Origin: Breviolum minutum Mf 1.05b.01
Lineage: Eukaryota; Sar; Dinophyceae; Suessiales; Symbiodiniaceae
Reading direction: 5' to 3'
Assembly (NCBI GenBank): GCA_000507305.1
Contig: DF240174.1
Location: 133,047-197,046 of the forward strand
DNA: 64,000 nucleotides
Below, one piece after another: positions 55,125 through 64,000 of the stretch (position 1 is the first letter of the stretch; each line of letters starts with the position of its first letter). Position numbers and translations under genes: made by a program. The notes below the pieces were generated by a model. It made no database searches, was not told the DNA's origin, and was given only the letters and a program-made list of their open reading frames with translations.

Positions 55125-55784
55125 TTAAACTCTAATGATTGAAACATGGCGTGTCATTTACAGTTCTTAAATAATGGAACCTTTTGCTAGACTTTTCACT
55201 CATTTAATCCCTATCTCTCCCTCTAATTTGGATATTGACATCTTCCAATTACCAAACAATTCTTTAAACAGTTGTCTATCTTCAACAATTTCATTCAGAT
55301 GTTTAATATTTATTAATATTTCATCGTACCACATCTTTTACAAAATTGTTGCTCATCAGCTCTGAAAATAGAACCATACTTGACTGCTTCGTATTCAATA
55401 CCCTTTCAATTTTTCACCCATATCAGTACCCTATCAATACCCCTTTGAACACAAATCCCCAGACATTTCGTTGTACAAAACACAAAAAAGGAGGCTTGTG
55501 TTCGACTTTTACCTAGTCTTTGATGAACATCTATCTTTATAAATTACTGTGAGATGTTAGATTCTACTTCTCAAGGATCGTCAGACATCTTGCACCCTTC
55601 CAACTCCAGACCCAGCCTATCACTCCTCCAATGGTTCAGAACACCTGACCCGGATACCCATGGATGCAAAAAGCTGAAAAAAAAACCTTGCATAATTGGT
55701 AAAAACAAAAAAAAATGTGGAAATTGGGTTTTTGAGTAACAAAAGCCAACTTCCAATTAAACAATCAAACCTGAAAAACTTGAT

Positions 55785-55927
55785 TTTGTATCCTCATTCC
55801 CTCCTTGGTCAGACAAGATTCGCAGCTCTGTCATTTGATTTGGGCCTGCCATATCTTCCAAGGCTTGCCGCAGTTCTGGTCTTGGAACTTGGCTACTGCC
55901 TTGGTAATTCCCAGGAGTCGCAACTAC
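55785..55927 (-). CDS. probable exon, unrecognised
   Basis: After TTCCAGAG the minus frame reads VVATPGNYQGSSQVPRPELR, QALEDMAGPNQMTELRILSD and QGGNEDTKSS. It has clear coding character, polar with one helix. Confidence 0.45.
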
Positions 55928-56514
55928 CTCTGGAACTCATTGATATGACATGTTGGTGGTGTTTTTTTGTTGGTGAAGATTATGATTATGATATCTGTTC
56001 CAAAACCACAAGGTAGGGTAAATCAGAACGGATGCCCAGAGAGATATGTTAGCATGAAACATCCAAGGTGCTACTGGCAGGCTCCACAGTCTCAGCTTCA
56101 CCTGTTTCCCGGCACAACCAGCCATGGTGAGAAAAGGACATGGGTTTTACTCAAAAAACACATCAAAAGTTCAGTTGGAATTTGGAGTTTCCAAAAAATG
56201 GCTGAGGCAAATCACATGAAAAAAAGCTAAGTTCTAGCTCTCCACCTGGCTCCGATTGTTGTGGCCTCCATGACTCCCACTGCGCCGAGCACGCAAGCTA
56301 CTCATCTGTGCTAGGAAATCCTAGCACATCAGGCAGTTTCGAGATGAATCAATTGATTCCAAGAAAATATCTGCTGATATCCTGCACAAACGTTATGTTG
56401 ATTGCAAGGTCACTTGGGCTTTTTCCCGCTGCAGGACGATAAGAACCCATCATGGATCTACCAATGCTATGGTGGCTGCTTTATGTCCTTTTGGTCCTGG
56501 ATGCCCCCTTTTTC

Positions 56515-56690
56515 ACCTACTTCGGCTTCGGGCCTGCTTCCTCTCCCTCTCCCCTTCAGGCTTCTCCTGATGCAATGAACGCACCTGGAAACCTTGAAAG
56601 TTGTTCCCAACACTAGGGATACCTTTTGTTGATACCTCTAAGAGTTTCAACAAGGTTTTGGGAATCCCATTGATGAAGGCAAGCATAGTT
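56515..56690 (-). CDS. probable exon, basic tail
   Basis: The minus frame reads INGIPKTLLKLLEVSTKGIP, SVGNNFQGFQVRSLHQEKPE and GERERKQARSRSR, with a stop at 56,513. The Arg-rich end could be a nuclear localisation signal. Confidence 0.35.
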
Positions 56691-56879
56691 GCCGGAATCC
56701 AAATCGTCATATTCAAATACAAGTGTATCCCCGGAAATGAAAAATCCATGAGTAGATATGTGTATAAATATACTGTATATAATGTATACTGTATATTATA
56801 AATACTCCAGATAGAAAAAAAATAGAAGATGGAAATACATGTAACTACATCAAAATTCTAGCTACAGTAAATGATTGGG

Positions 56880-57033
56880 ATTCCAATTCCACAAATTGGA
56901 TCAGATGGAACCTCCCCAGTTGCTGAGACCCCACCTCCTCAGATGTCTCACTTCCTGCTGTTTCTGGAGCCTGTGGCATTTCAGAGTTCTTCAGGGGGGT
57001 AGGAACGTGTAGCCAAAGACCTTGCCAACTCAA
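56880..57033 (-). CDS. probable exon, acidic
   Basis: The minus frame reads LWLHVPTPLKNSEMPQAPET, AGSETSEEVGSQQLGRFHLI and QFVELES. Confidence 0.4.
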
Positions 57034-57137
57034 GCAAAAAAGAGGGGGGTGGGATCAGTAAGCACTAGTATGTATATTTGTATATATCTTGATTTGAAAA
57101 AACAAAAGAGTTCTCTAGTGTCACCCTGAAAATTCAT

Positions 57138-57500
57138 ATGGGCACCTTCCGTGTTCTGAAGGATCGTGCTGTCCTCCTGAGTGCTGAGGCATCTTGCGAC
57201 AGGCGGGGAAAGGAAAGTAGAAGCAGATGCTTGGCTGAAATTTTTGAAAGGATGCATAGTCAAAGCTGCCAAAGAGATACTCAATGTTGGCTATATGTCA
57301 CACTTGGATCTTGTTTTGCAAAATAACAACTTGGGCAACAGTGCTGAATATCTTCCCATGTTTCTGCTCGTTTTCAAGAACCACTCATGCCCTTCTCGGA
57401 TACCCGGACTGGCCAGCAGTAGCCGGCCTGGCAGTGAAGACACCCATCCGATCTTGCTTACGAACGATGCAAGGTGTAGCTCTGTAGCTCTTTGGAAGAA
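57138..57500 (+). CDS. plus-strand coding-like segments, uncertain
   Basis: Two plus frames look coding: EADAWLKFLKGCIVKAAKEI with LNVGYMSHLDLVLQNNNLGN (about 57,205-57,345), and LLGYPDWPAVAGLAVKTPIR (about 57,400-57,460). They oppose the minus-strand exon series and lack decisive splice sites. Confidence 0.25.
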
Positions 57501-57564
57501 GAATGACAACATATAGAGGATCGTCTGACAATCAAAGCATCAACCCAAAGATTGCGGAAATTCA

Positions 57565-57690
57565 ACTCAAGACTTTTGAAGCCAGGCTGGATTTATCACA
57601 GCATCACAGCCTGGACCCCACCGCACGTCCACGTACACCAAGGTAGTTTCGCCTGCGCCTGCGGAAAAAACCATCCATTTTCCACAGCGG
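57565..57690 (-). CDS. probable exon, unrecognised
   Basis: The minus frame reads CHDRCGKWMVFSAGAGETTL, VYVDVRWGPGCDAVINPAWL and QKS before a stop. It is beta-strand-rich with several Cys and Trp. No family is assigned. Confidence 0.4.
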
Positions 57691-57954
57691 TCATGGCACT
57701 TCACACAGTTTTACAAAAATGGCCTTCGTTGAGGCTCTGAGCTTTCAGAGGCCTGGCTCCCCCCAAGGTGACTCCAAAGGCACTGATTTTGCAAAGCTTG
57801 GAACTCAATACCGAATCATATTATGAAATCTTTACCACATTGTTCACTGGAGATCAAAATGTGATAAGTGGACTTTGAACTTTAGCTTTGAGTTTCTGTC
57901 TATGAACATCAATCCTGCTTCGGCTGAGATGTGCTGCGATTTCAACTGTCCCAG

Positions 57955-58263
57955 GAAAACGCAGTCGAGACAACCTCGTCATCATCGTTCTTGTCCTTGG
58001 TGTCATTCGACCCCTTGCGAAGCATTTAAAACGGTATTGCTTCACAATCAGATCAAAAAGATCCGACTCAATTTCTCACTTGAATGTCCCACAGCATCTG
58101 GATGAATTATGATAGCGTCACTCGCTGGGTCAGACTGTGAATTGTAGGGAAATCCTCCGAGCTGCCAAAGATTTGAGGAATTTGGAGTCCGAATTTCCAC
58201 TGGGCATGTGAGGGGATTTCCACACAGTTCAATGAAAGAAATCCTGGACCACCTGGAACGCAT
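57955..58263 (-). CDS. probable exons, unrecognised
   Basis: The upstream part (58,263-58,060) reads WSRISFIELCGNPLTCPVEI, RTPNSSNLWQLGGFPYNSQS and DPASDAIIIHPDAVGHSSEK. The downstream part (about 58,035-57,955) in another frame reads KGSNDTKDKNDDEVVSTAFS, an acidic linker. An intron may separate them. Confidence 0.4.
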
Positions 58264-58299
58264 AAAACCCTGTAAATAGAGGGTTCAAACTACCTCCAT

Positions 58300-59138
58300 T
58301 CACTAATTCAAATATTTCTTAGAGTACAGCAACAGCATGGCCGAAATTCCCACAATGGCTGGTGAAATATGATCGATAGTTTGCAATCTGTCCATACTAG
58401 GTCTCTGAGATCCACACACGTTGCAAGAAGCAGGAAAAGCCTCAACCAAAACAGCAAAATAACAAATACAAAACATGAGGTTGAGGCTTTTAACAACAGG
58501 AAGTTGAGGAAGTAACAAATATTTTCCTCAGCAAAATCTCCAGGTCCATCCCTTCAGTCCAACAAATCATCCTTCACAACGGTGTCTTCACAATGCGTTT
58601 TGACCAGCTTGCCATCCAGGAGCACTACTCCACAAAACACTCAATCAAAGTGGGAAAATAACATGCAAAGAAATTGTGTTTTGTAGATTCATGTCCACTT
58701 TCATGAGTGCTTTCAAACCTCATCAAAGTAAACAGAAACCCTGTCATCCCACTAGCCATACAGCTCCCTTCAACCCTCGGCTTCCCTGCACAGGTCAAAA
58801 TCACAAGCCTGAGCAAGCGGGTTTGCAGCTGATAATGAAAGGTGTGTGTTAGTTCATAATTCACTGATGTTTCATCCAAACGATAGACTAGTATTGCAAG
58901 CCACATACAGCACCTTCCAAATTTTCAAAAACATGCTGCCTTTTGCAGAGCGATTATGCTGTGAATCTTTGGACCTGGGATCCACACATCACAACGGTAA
59001 CGCGACTGGTAACGTTTGTCCTCCACCTGTGGCGAATGGAAGGTCAAACAGGATCACCAACATCTTCCCACATCATTGTCTTTAACCTACGGATCAAAAA
59101 TCAAGCATCAAACATAACCATCACTCTAGTCACCAAAG

Positions 59139-59139
<1 letters not shown>
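58300..59139. other. no firmly supported gene
   Basis: Minus segments such as LLRLVILTCAGKPRVEGSCM (58,850-58,740) and DPRSKDSQHNRSAKGSMFLK (about 58,985-58,915) are possible exons, but plus frames over the second are equally good. Confidence 0.35.

Positions 59140-59221
<82 letters not shown>
59140..59221. repeat. (ATC/CAT)n microsatellite
   Basis: About 27 triplets without interruption. The polyisoleucine plus frame is produced by the repeat. Confidence 0.98.
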
Positions 59222-59504
59222 GTGACTGACCAGCGCTTCAAGTTTCAAGCATCAACCACCCGGAAGCTCTTTTAGCCTGACATCCATCGCAGACCCAGCC
59301 ACCAGATCCATCAGGTGTCCTGCCATTCACTTTTGGACTAGAGGTGGAGTCAACATCTATGAAGTTGACTAGAAAATCCTTTTGCTCCTTTCAAATTCCG
59401 AGGAAACGATTTGCCAGGGTGGTTTTAAAAAAAAAGGTCTGGGAGCCTCTTAAATCAAAGCAAGAAAGCCAGGGCTTCAAAATATCTTCGAAAAAGGTGA
59501 CAAT

Positions 59505-60341
59505 ATGAATCCATCAACTTCAACTTCAGCCAAGGAGCCGACCCAACCCGGTCAACCCAACCAACCCCCACCTAGTGCTGTCCCAAGGACTGAGACGATG
59601 CCCAAGAGCACAGGTTCGAACCTAAGAAAACCCAGGAACTGAAGGGAGTAATGGATGATGCAATTCGGAAAAATATGGTGCACAACTCATCTCAAATTCG
59701 AGAGTGTGGTGGACTGCCCCTCCGTAAGAGAGGGCAGCGTTTGTCCAGATATTTCCGGAAGATTGCAAGATATAGACTTAAACCTGTGACTTTTCAATTG
59801 AAAGACCCAATTCTGGGCTACCTTGCTCCTGACACCCTTCCTGTGGAAGGTGTAACCTGGCGCCAGGCAAGTTTTCCGAAAAATCATCTAGTTGGTTGGA
59901 TGTGTATAGACTTATATAGAACTTATATGAACCAACTAGCTTCAAAGTCTCCGCCACGCACTCGAACACTTCACGCCGTGAGATTCTCAGGCGAGTCTTG
60001 TACCGCTGACATTGCACGACGGACGTCAACTCGTCGCTGCCCCATGGCTTACCGGGTTCCATGACCCAAAGACTTTGGTCCTTCAATGATGAAAATGATT
60101 TTCTGTTTCAGCCACTGTTTTCATCTTCCATCTGCCTCATTTTTGCTTGAAGTCATTTTTGTTGCCCTTGTTGACAGCTGAAACTCCAACGGAACCCTCC
60201 CCTGACTCACTCCATCGATCGTTGCCTCGTCACGACTCCTGGCTGCACCAAAGATGTGATACCAGCGATGATGTCACACCATACCTTGTGGTTCTTACAG
60301 TCTTCACCGTATCATCTTACTTCTATGCACTTCACAAGTAG
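59505..60341 (+). CDS. small plus-strand gene candidate with Pro/Ser/Thr-rich start and C-terminal membrane segment
   Basis: An ATG at 59,505 opens MNPSTSTSAKEPTQPGQPNQ then PPPSAVPRTETMPKSTGSNL and a stop at 59,642 if read straight through. A likely terminal exon after the acceptor CCTTGTTGACAG (60,177) reads ETPTEPSPDSLHRSLPRHDS, LHQRCDTSDDVTPYLVVLTV and FTVSSYFYALHK before a stop at 60,341. The last 18 or so residues are hydrophobic, so a tail-anchored protein is possible. The middle exon(s) are unclear: a 137-codon plus frame at 59,651-60,064 could contribute, but a minus frame (60,090-59,940, WGSDELTSVVQCQRYKTRLR) competes. Confidence 0.35.
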
Positions 60342-60360
60342 TGAAGCAAGAAAAAATGCA

Positions 60361-60401
60361 CAAACAAACAAACAAACAAACAAACAAACAAACAAACAAA
60401 C
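60361..60401. repeat. (CAAA)n microsatellite
   Basis: Ten CAAA units. Confidence 0.97.
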
Positions 60402-60633
60402 GATTCCAATGATTCCAAATCATTCAGATGAACAAATCATTCAGATGAACAACTCATCCGTCCAATCCCCCAGAGCTCCTCTCTTTTAGATTTTTCAATT
60501 CTGGAGCCGAGATGAGGAGCTCAATGACCTCAGTTGCCCCTTTGAATGATAATAAGCTGCTCTCCTACTTGAAAGAAAACCAAATGTTGTGAAAAGACGT
60601 CTGTTGTGTAGCTATGTTTCTGTGTAATATCAA

Positions 60634-60846
60634 TCACAAAACGTATATTGTCATTGTATTGTGCAAATTACTATATGCTATCCAAATCTTGTCTCCGTTC
60701 TGTCCAACCACTAGAACCCTGACACTTGCATTGCGGGGAAAAAAAACTCCTTTGCATCTTTGAGTAGAGCGCTTGTCTTGCAACTTCAGATCACAGGACT
60801 TCCCGTACTCGTACTGACCATACCACAAAATTGTTTCCGACCCCAT
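60634..60846 (-). CDS. possible exon, unrecognised
   Basis: The minus frame reads TILWYGQYEYGKSCDLKLQD, KRSTQRCKGVFFPRNASVRV and LVVGQNGDKIWIA. It is moderately protein-like. Confidence 0.35.
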   Translation of the reverse strand: MGSETILWYGQYEYGKSCDLKLQDKRSTQRCKGVFFPRNASVRVLVVGQNGDKIWIAYSNLHNTMTIYVL

Positions 60847-60849
60847 TTT

Positions 60850-61540
60850 GTGTCAGTGTAAGGACACTTTGCATTGAAAGACTTCTACTGCAATACCTGA
60901 GATCCTGCACCCACCGAATGGATGTTTTGGAAACCCGCTTCCATGGGCTTTTTTCCGCGACTGCTGAGATGCCAAGCCTTGGAATTTCGAAGCGCCGGGT
61001 TCATGCACGCCAACTCTAAGGCTGTTCGACTCCTGGGCAGGAACACAGCAGGCTCAGCCGCTCAGAGTTTCCAATGTAGAAACAAATGATTAGCTCATGT
61101 AACCACTGCAACACTTCTGGAAAAATATGTTTTTTTTTTCCGACATTTTTCAATTTGTTTGGCAGGATTTCTTATCTTCCAAATGCTTGAAACACTAGGA
61201 AGGGGCCCAGATTGACTGATAAACTTTAGCCCCTACTTCTAGCATCCCTTCATGTGATGAAGAAGATGTCCAAAAACGTCTTCGTTGCTCCAGCCAATAT
61301 TGACATCCTTTAAGTTTTCAAACAAGAGAGCTTTCAGGCACTCCGCCCTAGACCCTGGTAGATCCAAATTGGGTTTATTTATCTCCATAACTCGAATCAA
61401 ACTCAAGGTCTTCACCCGTCCTTAGGAGCTCACATGAATTCATGCCCACCTCGCTACTACCTCAGCTTGAGAGGCTTGGTGCTGCCAACCTTTTTGAAAA
61501 GAAGGCAAAAAAAAATATGCTGTCAAATGGATCCTATGAC
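60850..61540. other. no firmly supported gene
   Basis: Near 60,910-61,020 both a plus frame (MDVLETRFHGLFSATAEMPS) and a minus frame (MNPALRNSKAWHLSSRGKKP) look protein-like, so no call is made. Nothing clear lies beyond. Confidence 0.3.
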
Positions 61541-61664
61541 TTTAGGTATTGAAGTTCCAATCAGATATTAAATCGAATGCTCACCAAACAAGAAAAACAG
61601 TCACTGTAGGTGGATGTTCAATCCATTGTGCAGGTTTCACTGTTGAAACCCAGCATCTTTGCAG

Positions 61665-61775
61665 GCTAAACTTTAAGCTCTGGACGTTCACTCTCGTCAT
61701 CAAAGTCCTCATCATCGACATGGCCAATAGGACCAGCATCATCTCGCTCCTTGCAACATCTTTCGAGGTTCGAGT
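61665..61775 (-). CDS. possible exon, acidic
   Basis: The minus frame reads SNLERCCKERDDAGPIGHVD then DEDFDDESERPELKV. This acidic run is typical of linkers in nuclear proteins. Confidence 0.35.
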
Positions 61776-61971
61776 GCAAAAACTCCACACTGCATGTTTT
61801 TTTTCCAGCATCATAGCATCTTATCATCGGATCAGCACACACATCAGTGCAAAGTGTGAAGAATATTCACAGCAACACCAAACAGCTGTTCTTGTCAAGT
61901 AGACATTCCAACTATTTCAGTTTGACCTTAATTTCTCCAGATCTCTCCTTGGGTGGGGGAACACTTTCCAC

Positions 61972-62245
61972 AAACCTATCTACTTGGAAAGACATGGACC
62001 AATATTGCCAGCTGCACCTGCCAAGTCCACTCCGTACCACAAACACAACGAATTTGTGTGCAACCATCGGATCGCGTTGTTGGCACCTTCACAGCAAACT
62101 GGATGCTGGGTGAACAGTCGGTCGGTCATCTTGTGTTTATGCTTCACCCCAAAAGGCCACCAGTTGGGCCCAACCTGACAGTTTGGGCAGTACTGCGCAT
62201 CGCGACCCGTCTCTTGACGTTGACGTTCCTGGAAGCGGAGTAGTC
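61972..62245 (-). CDS. probable exon, Cys/His/Trp-rich
   Basis: The minus frame reads LLRFQERQRQETGRDAQYCP, NCQVGPNWWPFGVKHKHKMT, DRLFTQHPVCCEGANNAIRW and LHTNSLCLWYGVDLAG, with a possible GT donor after the last Gly or a stop further on. CPNC and VCC could be metal ligands, but the spacing does not match a zinc finger I know. Confidence 0.45.
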
Positions 62246-62721
62246 ATGAGTCGTTTTTCAGGTGATGACCCCTTTCATAGTCAGGACAGTGATACATCTT
62301 GGGACTAGAAGGTTGATACGAGACAGGTTTTTGTTGCTGGGCATCATGACATCACCACTACAAACCTCCCAGAATCCGCCTCACAGGTAACATGTGGATG
62401 CCATCCACGCACCTCTCAGAGTAGTGGCCGCCAAATGATGGGAAGTTAGGAATAATCAGCAGTGATGACTGTCATTGTTTATATCTCTGATAGCCTGATA
62501 TCAATTGATATCCGTCAAGAATTTGATTTCCATGAGGCCATGAGGTGGATCATTTTTTCAAGTGTCCAAACTCCACTCTTTCAGCCTTGCATTTGAAACA
62601 CACTGCAGAGCTGCAGCAAGGTGTGCGAACCTGCCAAGGATCCGCTTCAATGAACTATGATGAAACATGATATGATCATATATGATCATATATAATCTGT
62701 TCCTAAAGATACATGGCTTGA

Positions 62722-62985
62722 CTACTTGTTGCCCTTAAGACTTCCTAAGACCTTGATCTTTTGCTTGCGAAACATCTCGCAATCATGAAATTCAGAAACG
62801 ACATGTGGATCTGGATCTTTGTGATGAACGACCGCTTCCTTGGGATACATCCGCAGCCAAGCCAATTGTGCTGCGACACGTCTTTCTGGGTCCTGGCAAT
62901 GTTCAGTACATAGCAGTTCAATGAAGCAAGCGTCTGGGATGTGTGCCGGTTGATAAGCAGTCCAACGAAAATCTGTTTCGGTCAA
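62722..62985 (-). CDS. terminal exon of an unrecognised gene
   Basis: The minus frame reads TETDFRWTAYQPAHIPDACF, IELLCTEHCQDPERRVAAQL, AWLRMYPKEAVVHHKDPDPH and MFRKQKIKVLGSLKGNK, with a stop at 62,722. It has consistent protein character across 88 codons, and the family is not recognised. Confidence 0.5.
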   Translation of the reverse strand: MTETDFRWTAYQPAHIPDACFIELLCTEHCQDPERRVAAQLAWLRMYPKEAVVHHKDPDPHVVSEFHDCEMFRKQKIKVLGSLKGNK

Positions 62986-63424
62986 AAGAGCCTGTCTTTC
63001 TGTCCTTTTGCCATTCTACTCCGGCCGGCAAATTTCACGGCTCCCCAAAAAACTGTAAGAAATCCTTTCTTTGATTTTTGTAGTTCTTGCAGTTACTCTT
63101 GTGGTGGCGCCTCAATACACAGTGGCACCCGTTTTCGCCCCGCACGGCGCAGGCTGCGGCTGGGCCGGGCACCTTTGCCCGGAGGCCAAGCCTGACAGCT
63201 CTGTAGGATTTGGCCCTAAATCCAAGCCGCCAAACCCTGGATTCATCAATTTAAATCCATAGAAACACCATCTGTGGCGGATTGTTTTTAGAAGATGTAT
63301 ATATGGGGACAAATCTGCAACCTTGAGCTACCTTTTGTGAAACTGTGCTACTGGTACTATCTAATTTTGGAGCCTTACTTTGCAAGGTGACTGTATTTTT
63401 GTCCCTTGAAAAATCCTGTCTCTG

Positions 63425-63640
63425 TTAATCTGCAGATCTAACACACAAATTCGCATCTGCCAAGGATCTGTCGCACCATCCACTCAAACATGCCAGCTTG
63501 ACGCAGTGCAATCTGGTGACGAATTCATCAGCACTAGCCTGGTGATGAGTCAAGAGGTCCAACGGCAACCCTGATGGAAAATTCGGGGCGCAGAAAATCT
63601 GTAGGTATAATCGTTTCAACATCTTACCAGGTTCAAGCAC
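63425..63640 (-). CDS. possible exon, unrecognised
   Basis: The minus frame reads MLKRLYLQIFCAPNFPSGLP, LDLLTHHQASADEFVTRLHC and VKLACLSGWCDRSLADANLC. The DEFVTRLHCVKLACLSGW part resembles a helical repeat, but a single copy is not enough to classify it. Confidence 0.35.
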   Translation of the reverse strand: MLEPGKMLKRLYLQIFCAPNFPSGLPLDLLTHHQASADEFVTRLHCVKLACLSGWCDRSLADANLCVRSAD

Positions 63641-63688
63641 GCTTTAAAATGTTCTTATTCTTCCGTGATATTGGAAAGAATCAGCAAA

Positions 63689-63983
63689 TTTATATATATA
63701 TATACCCTAGGGGCCTGGGGTTCACCGGGAACTCCTGCCCCTAGGGGGTTTATATATATGAAGTTGGGGTGGGGTTGGGNGTATGAATGATGGATTTTTC
63801 ATCAATCAACACGCGGATCAAAAAAATTTCGTCCGCGCAGAACACAATTCTATGTAGAGAATGACTTCTTCAAAAACTCACGTTTCGCCACAGCGAAATA
63901 ACAATTTTTAACCATTCACACAATCCTACTCAAAGAACCTTCGGTGAACCTCAGGCCCCTAGCGTATATATATATATATATAT
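63689..63983. mobile_element. small inverted-repeat element with TA-rich flanks
   Basis: The left end has TATATATACCCTAGGGGCCT then GGGGTTCACCGGGAACT. The right end has AGAACCTTCGGTGAACCTCA then GGCCCCTAGCGTATATATA, close to the reverse complement. The span is about 295 bp with no coding capacity and one undetermined base at 63,780. The left end also contains its own hairpin: CCCTAGGGGC (63,705-63,714) pairs with GCCCCTAGGG (63,738-63,747), both flanked by TA repeats. It is MITE-like; the target duplication is masked by the TA repeats. Confidence 0.6.
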
Positions 63984-64000
63984 TATATATATATACTCAC

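Noticed and set aside
59651..60064. 137-codon plus frame starting at an ATG
   Set aside because: Not accepted as a gene by itself. It is basic and irregular, a minus segment with better composition overlaps it, and its relation to the small plus-strand gene is unclear.
1..64000. Dinoflagellate spliced-leader relics, tRNA, rRNA and 5S genes
   Set aside because: None was recognised by eye on either strand. A covariance-model scan was not possible here.

Overview
This window looks like nuclear DNA of a dinoflagellate, probably from the Symbiodiniaceae lineage. That call rests on five things. (1) Coding sequence sits in many short pieces of about 60-150 bp separated by introns of about 65-800 bp. 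(2) Several introns use a GC rather than GT donor, with short direct repeats at both boundaries. (3) A large pentatricopeptide-repeat (PPR) gene and a FNIP-type leucine-rich repeat gene have the form common in these genomes. (4) Nearly all recognisable exons lie on one strand (minus). (5) The intergenic and intronic DNA is rich in simple repeats, local satellites and small inverted-repeat elements. There is no bacterial operon structure, no rRNA and no CRISPR array. I found no clear dinoflagellate spliced-leader relic by eye. Two stretches hold undetermined bases: 1,244-1,289 and 63,780.

Layout. 1-3.2 kb: a long A/C-only simple-sequence tract with a gap, then a hierarchical satellite built from a 20-bp unit, including 14 perfect 40-bp copies. 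4.1-9.6 kb: minus-strand exons of unrecognised genes, including a 362-codon open frame at 5,308-6,396 that appears to continue upstream through frameshifts. 10.5-10.9 kb: an RNI-type leucine-rich repeat gene. 11.5-27.7 kb: one PPR gene of about 16 kb and about 27 exons, beginning with a signal-peptide-like N-terminus. One of its introns carries a whole FNIP/LRR gene copy (15.3-17.2 kb). Small inverted-repeat elements lie at 14.6, 18.8 and 25.4 kb, and the last encloses a coding-like segment. 28-36 kb: scattered exons, including a fragment resembling ATP synthase F1 alpha and a probable divergent gene pair near 34.6 kb. 36.6-40.7 kb: a polysaccharide-deacetylase/PuuE-type allantoinase-like gene directly downstream of a ureidoglycolate-lyase-family gene, which suggests a ureide (allantoin) degradation unit. 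41-47 kb: exons of unrecognised minus-strand genes. 47.15-48.3 kb: a 291-bp tandem satellite. 48.9-58.3 kb: many good minus-strand exons of one or more unrecognised multi-exon genes, one exon ankyrin-like. 59.5-60.3 kb: a small plus-strand gene candidate. 60.6-63.6 kb: further minus-strand exons. 63.7-64 kb: a small inverted-repeat element flanked by TA repeats.

Exon limits are estimates from reading frame, residue pattern and splice signals unless a precise junction is stated. The PPR, FNIP, deacetylase and ureidoglycolate-lyase calls are the firmest. Most other exons are called on protein-like composition alone and carry low confidence.
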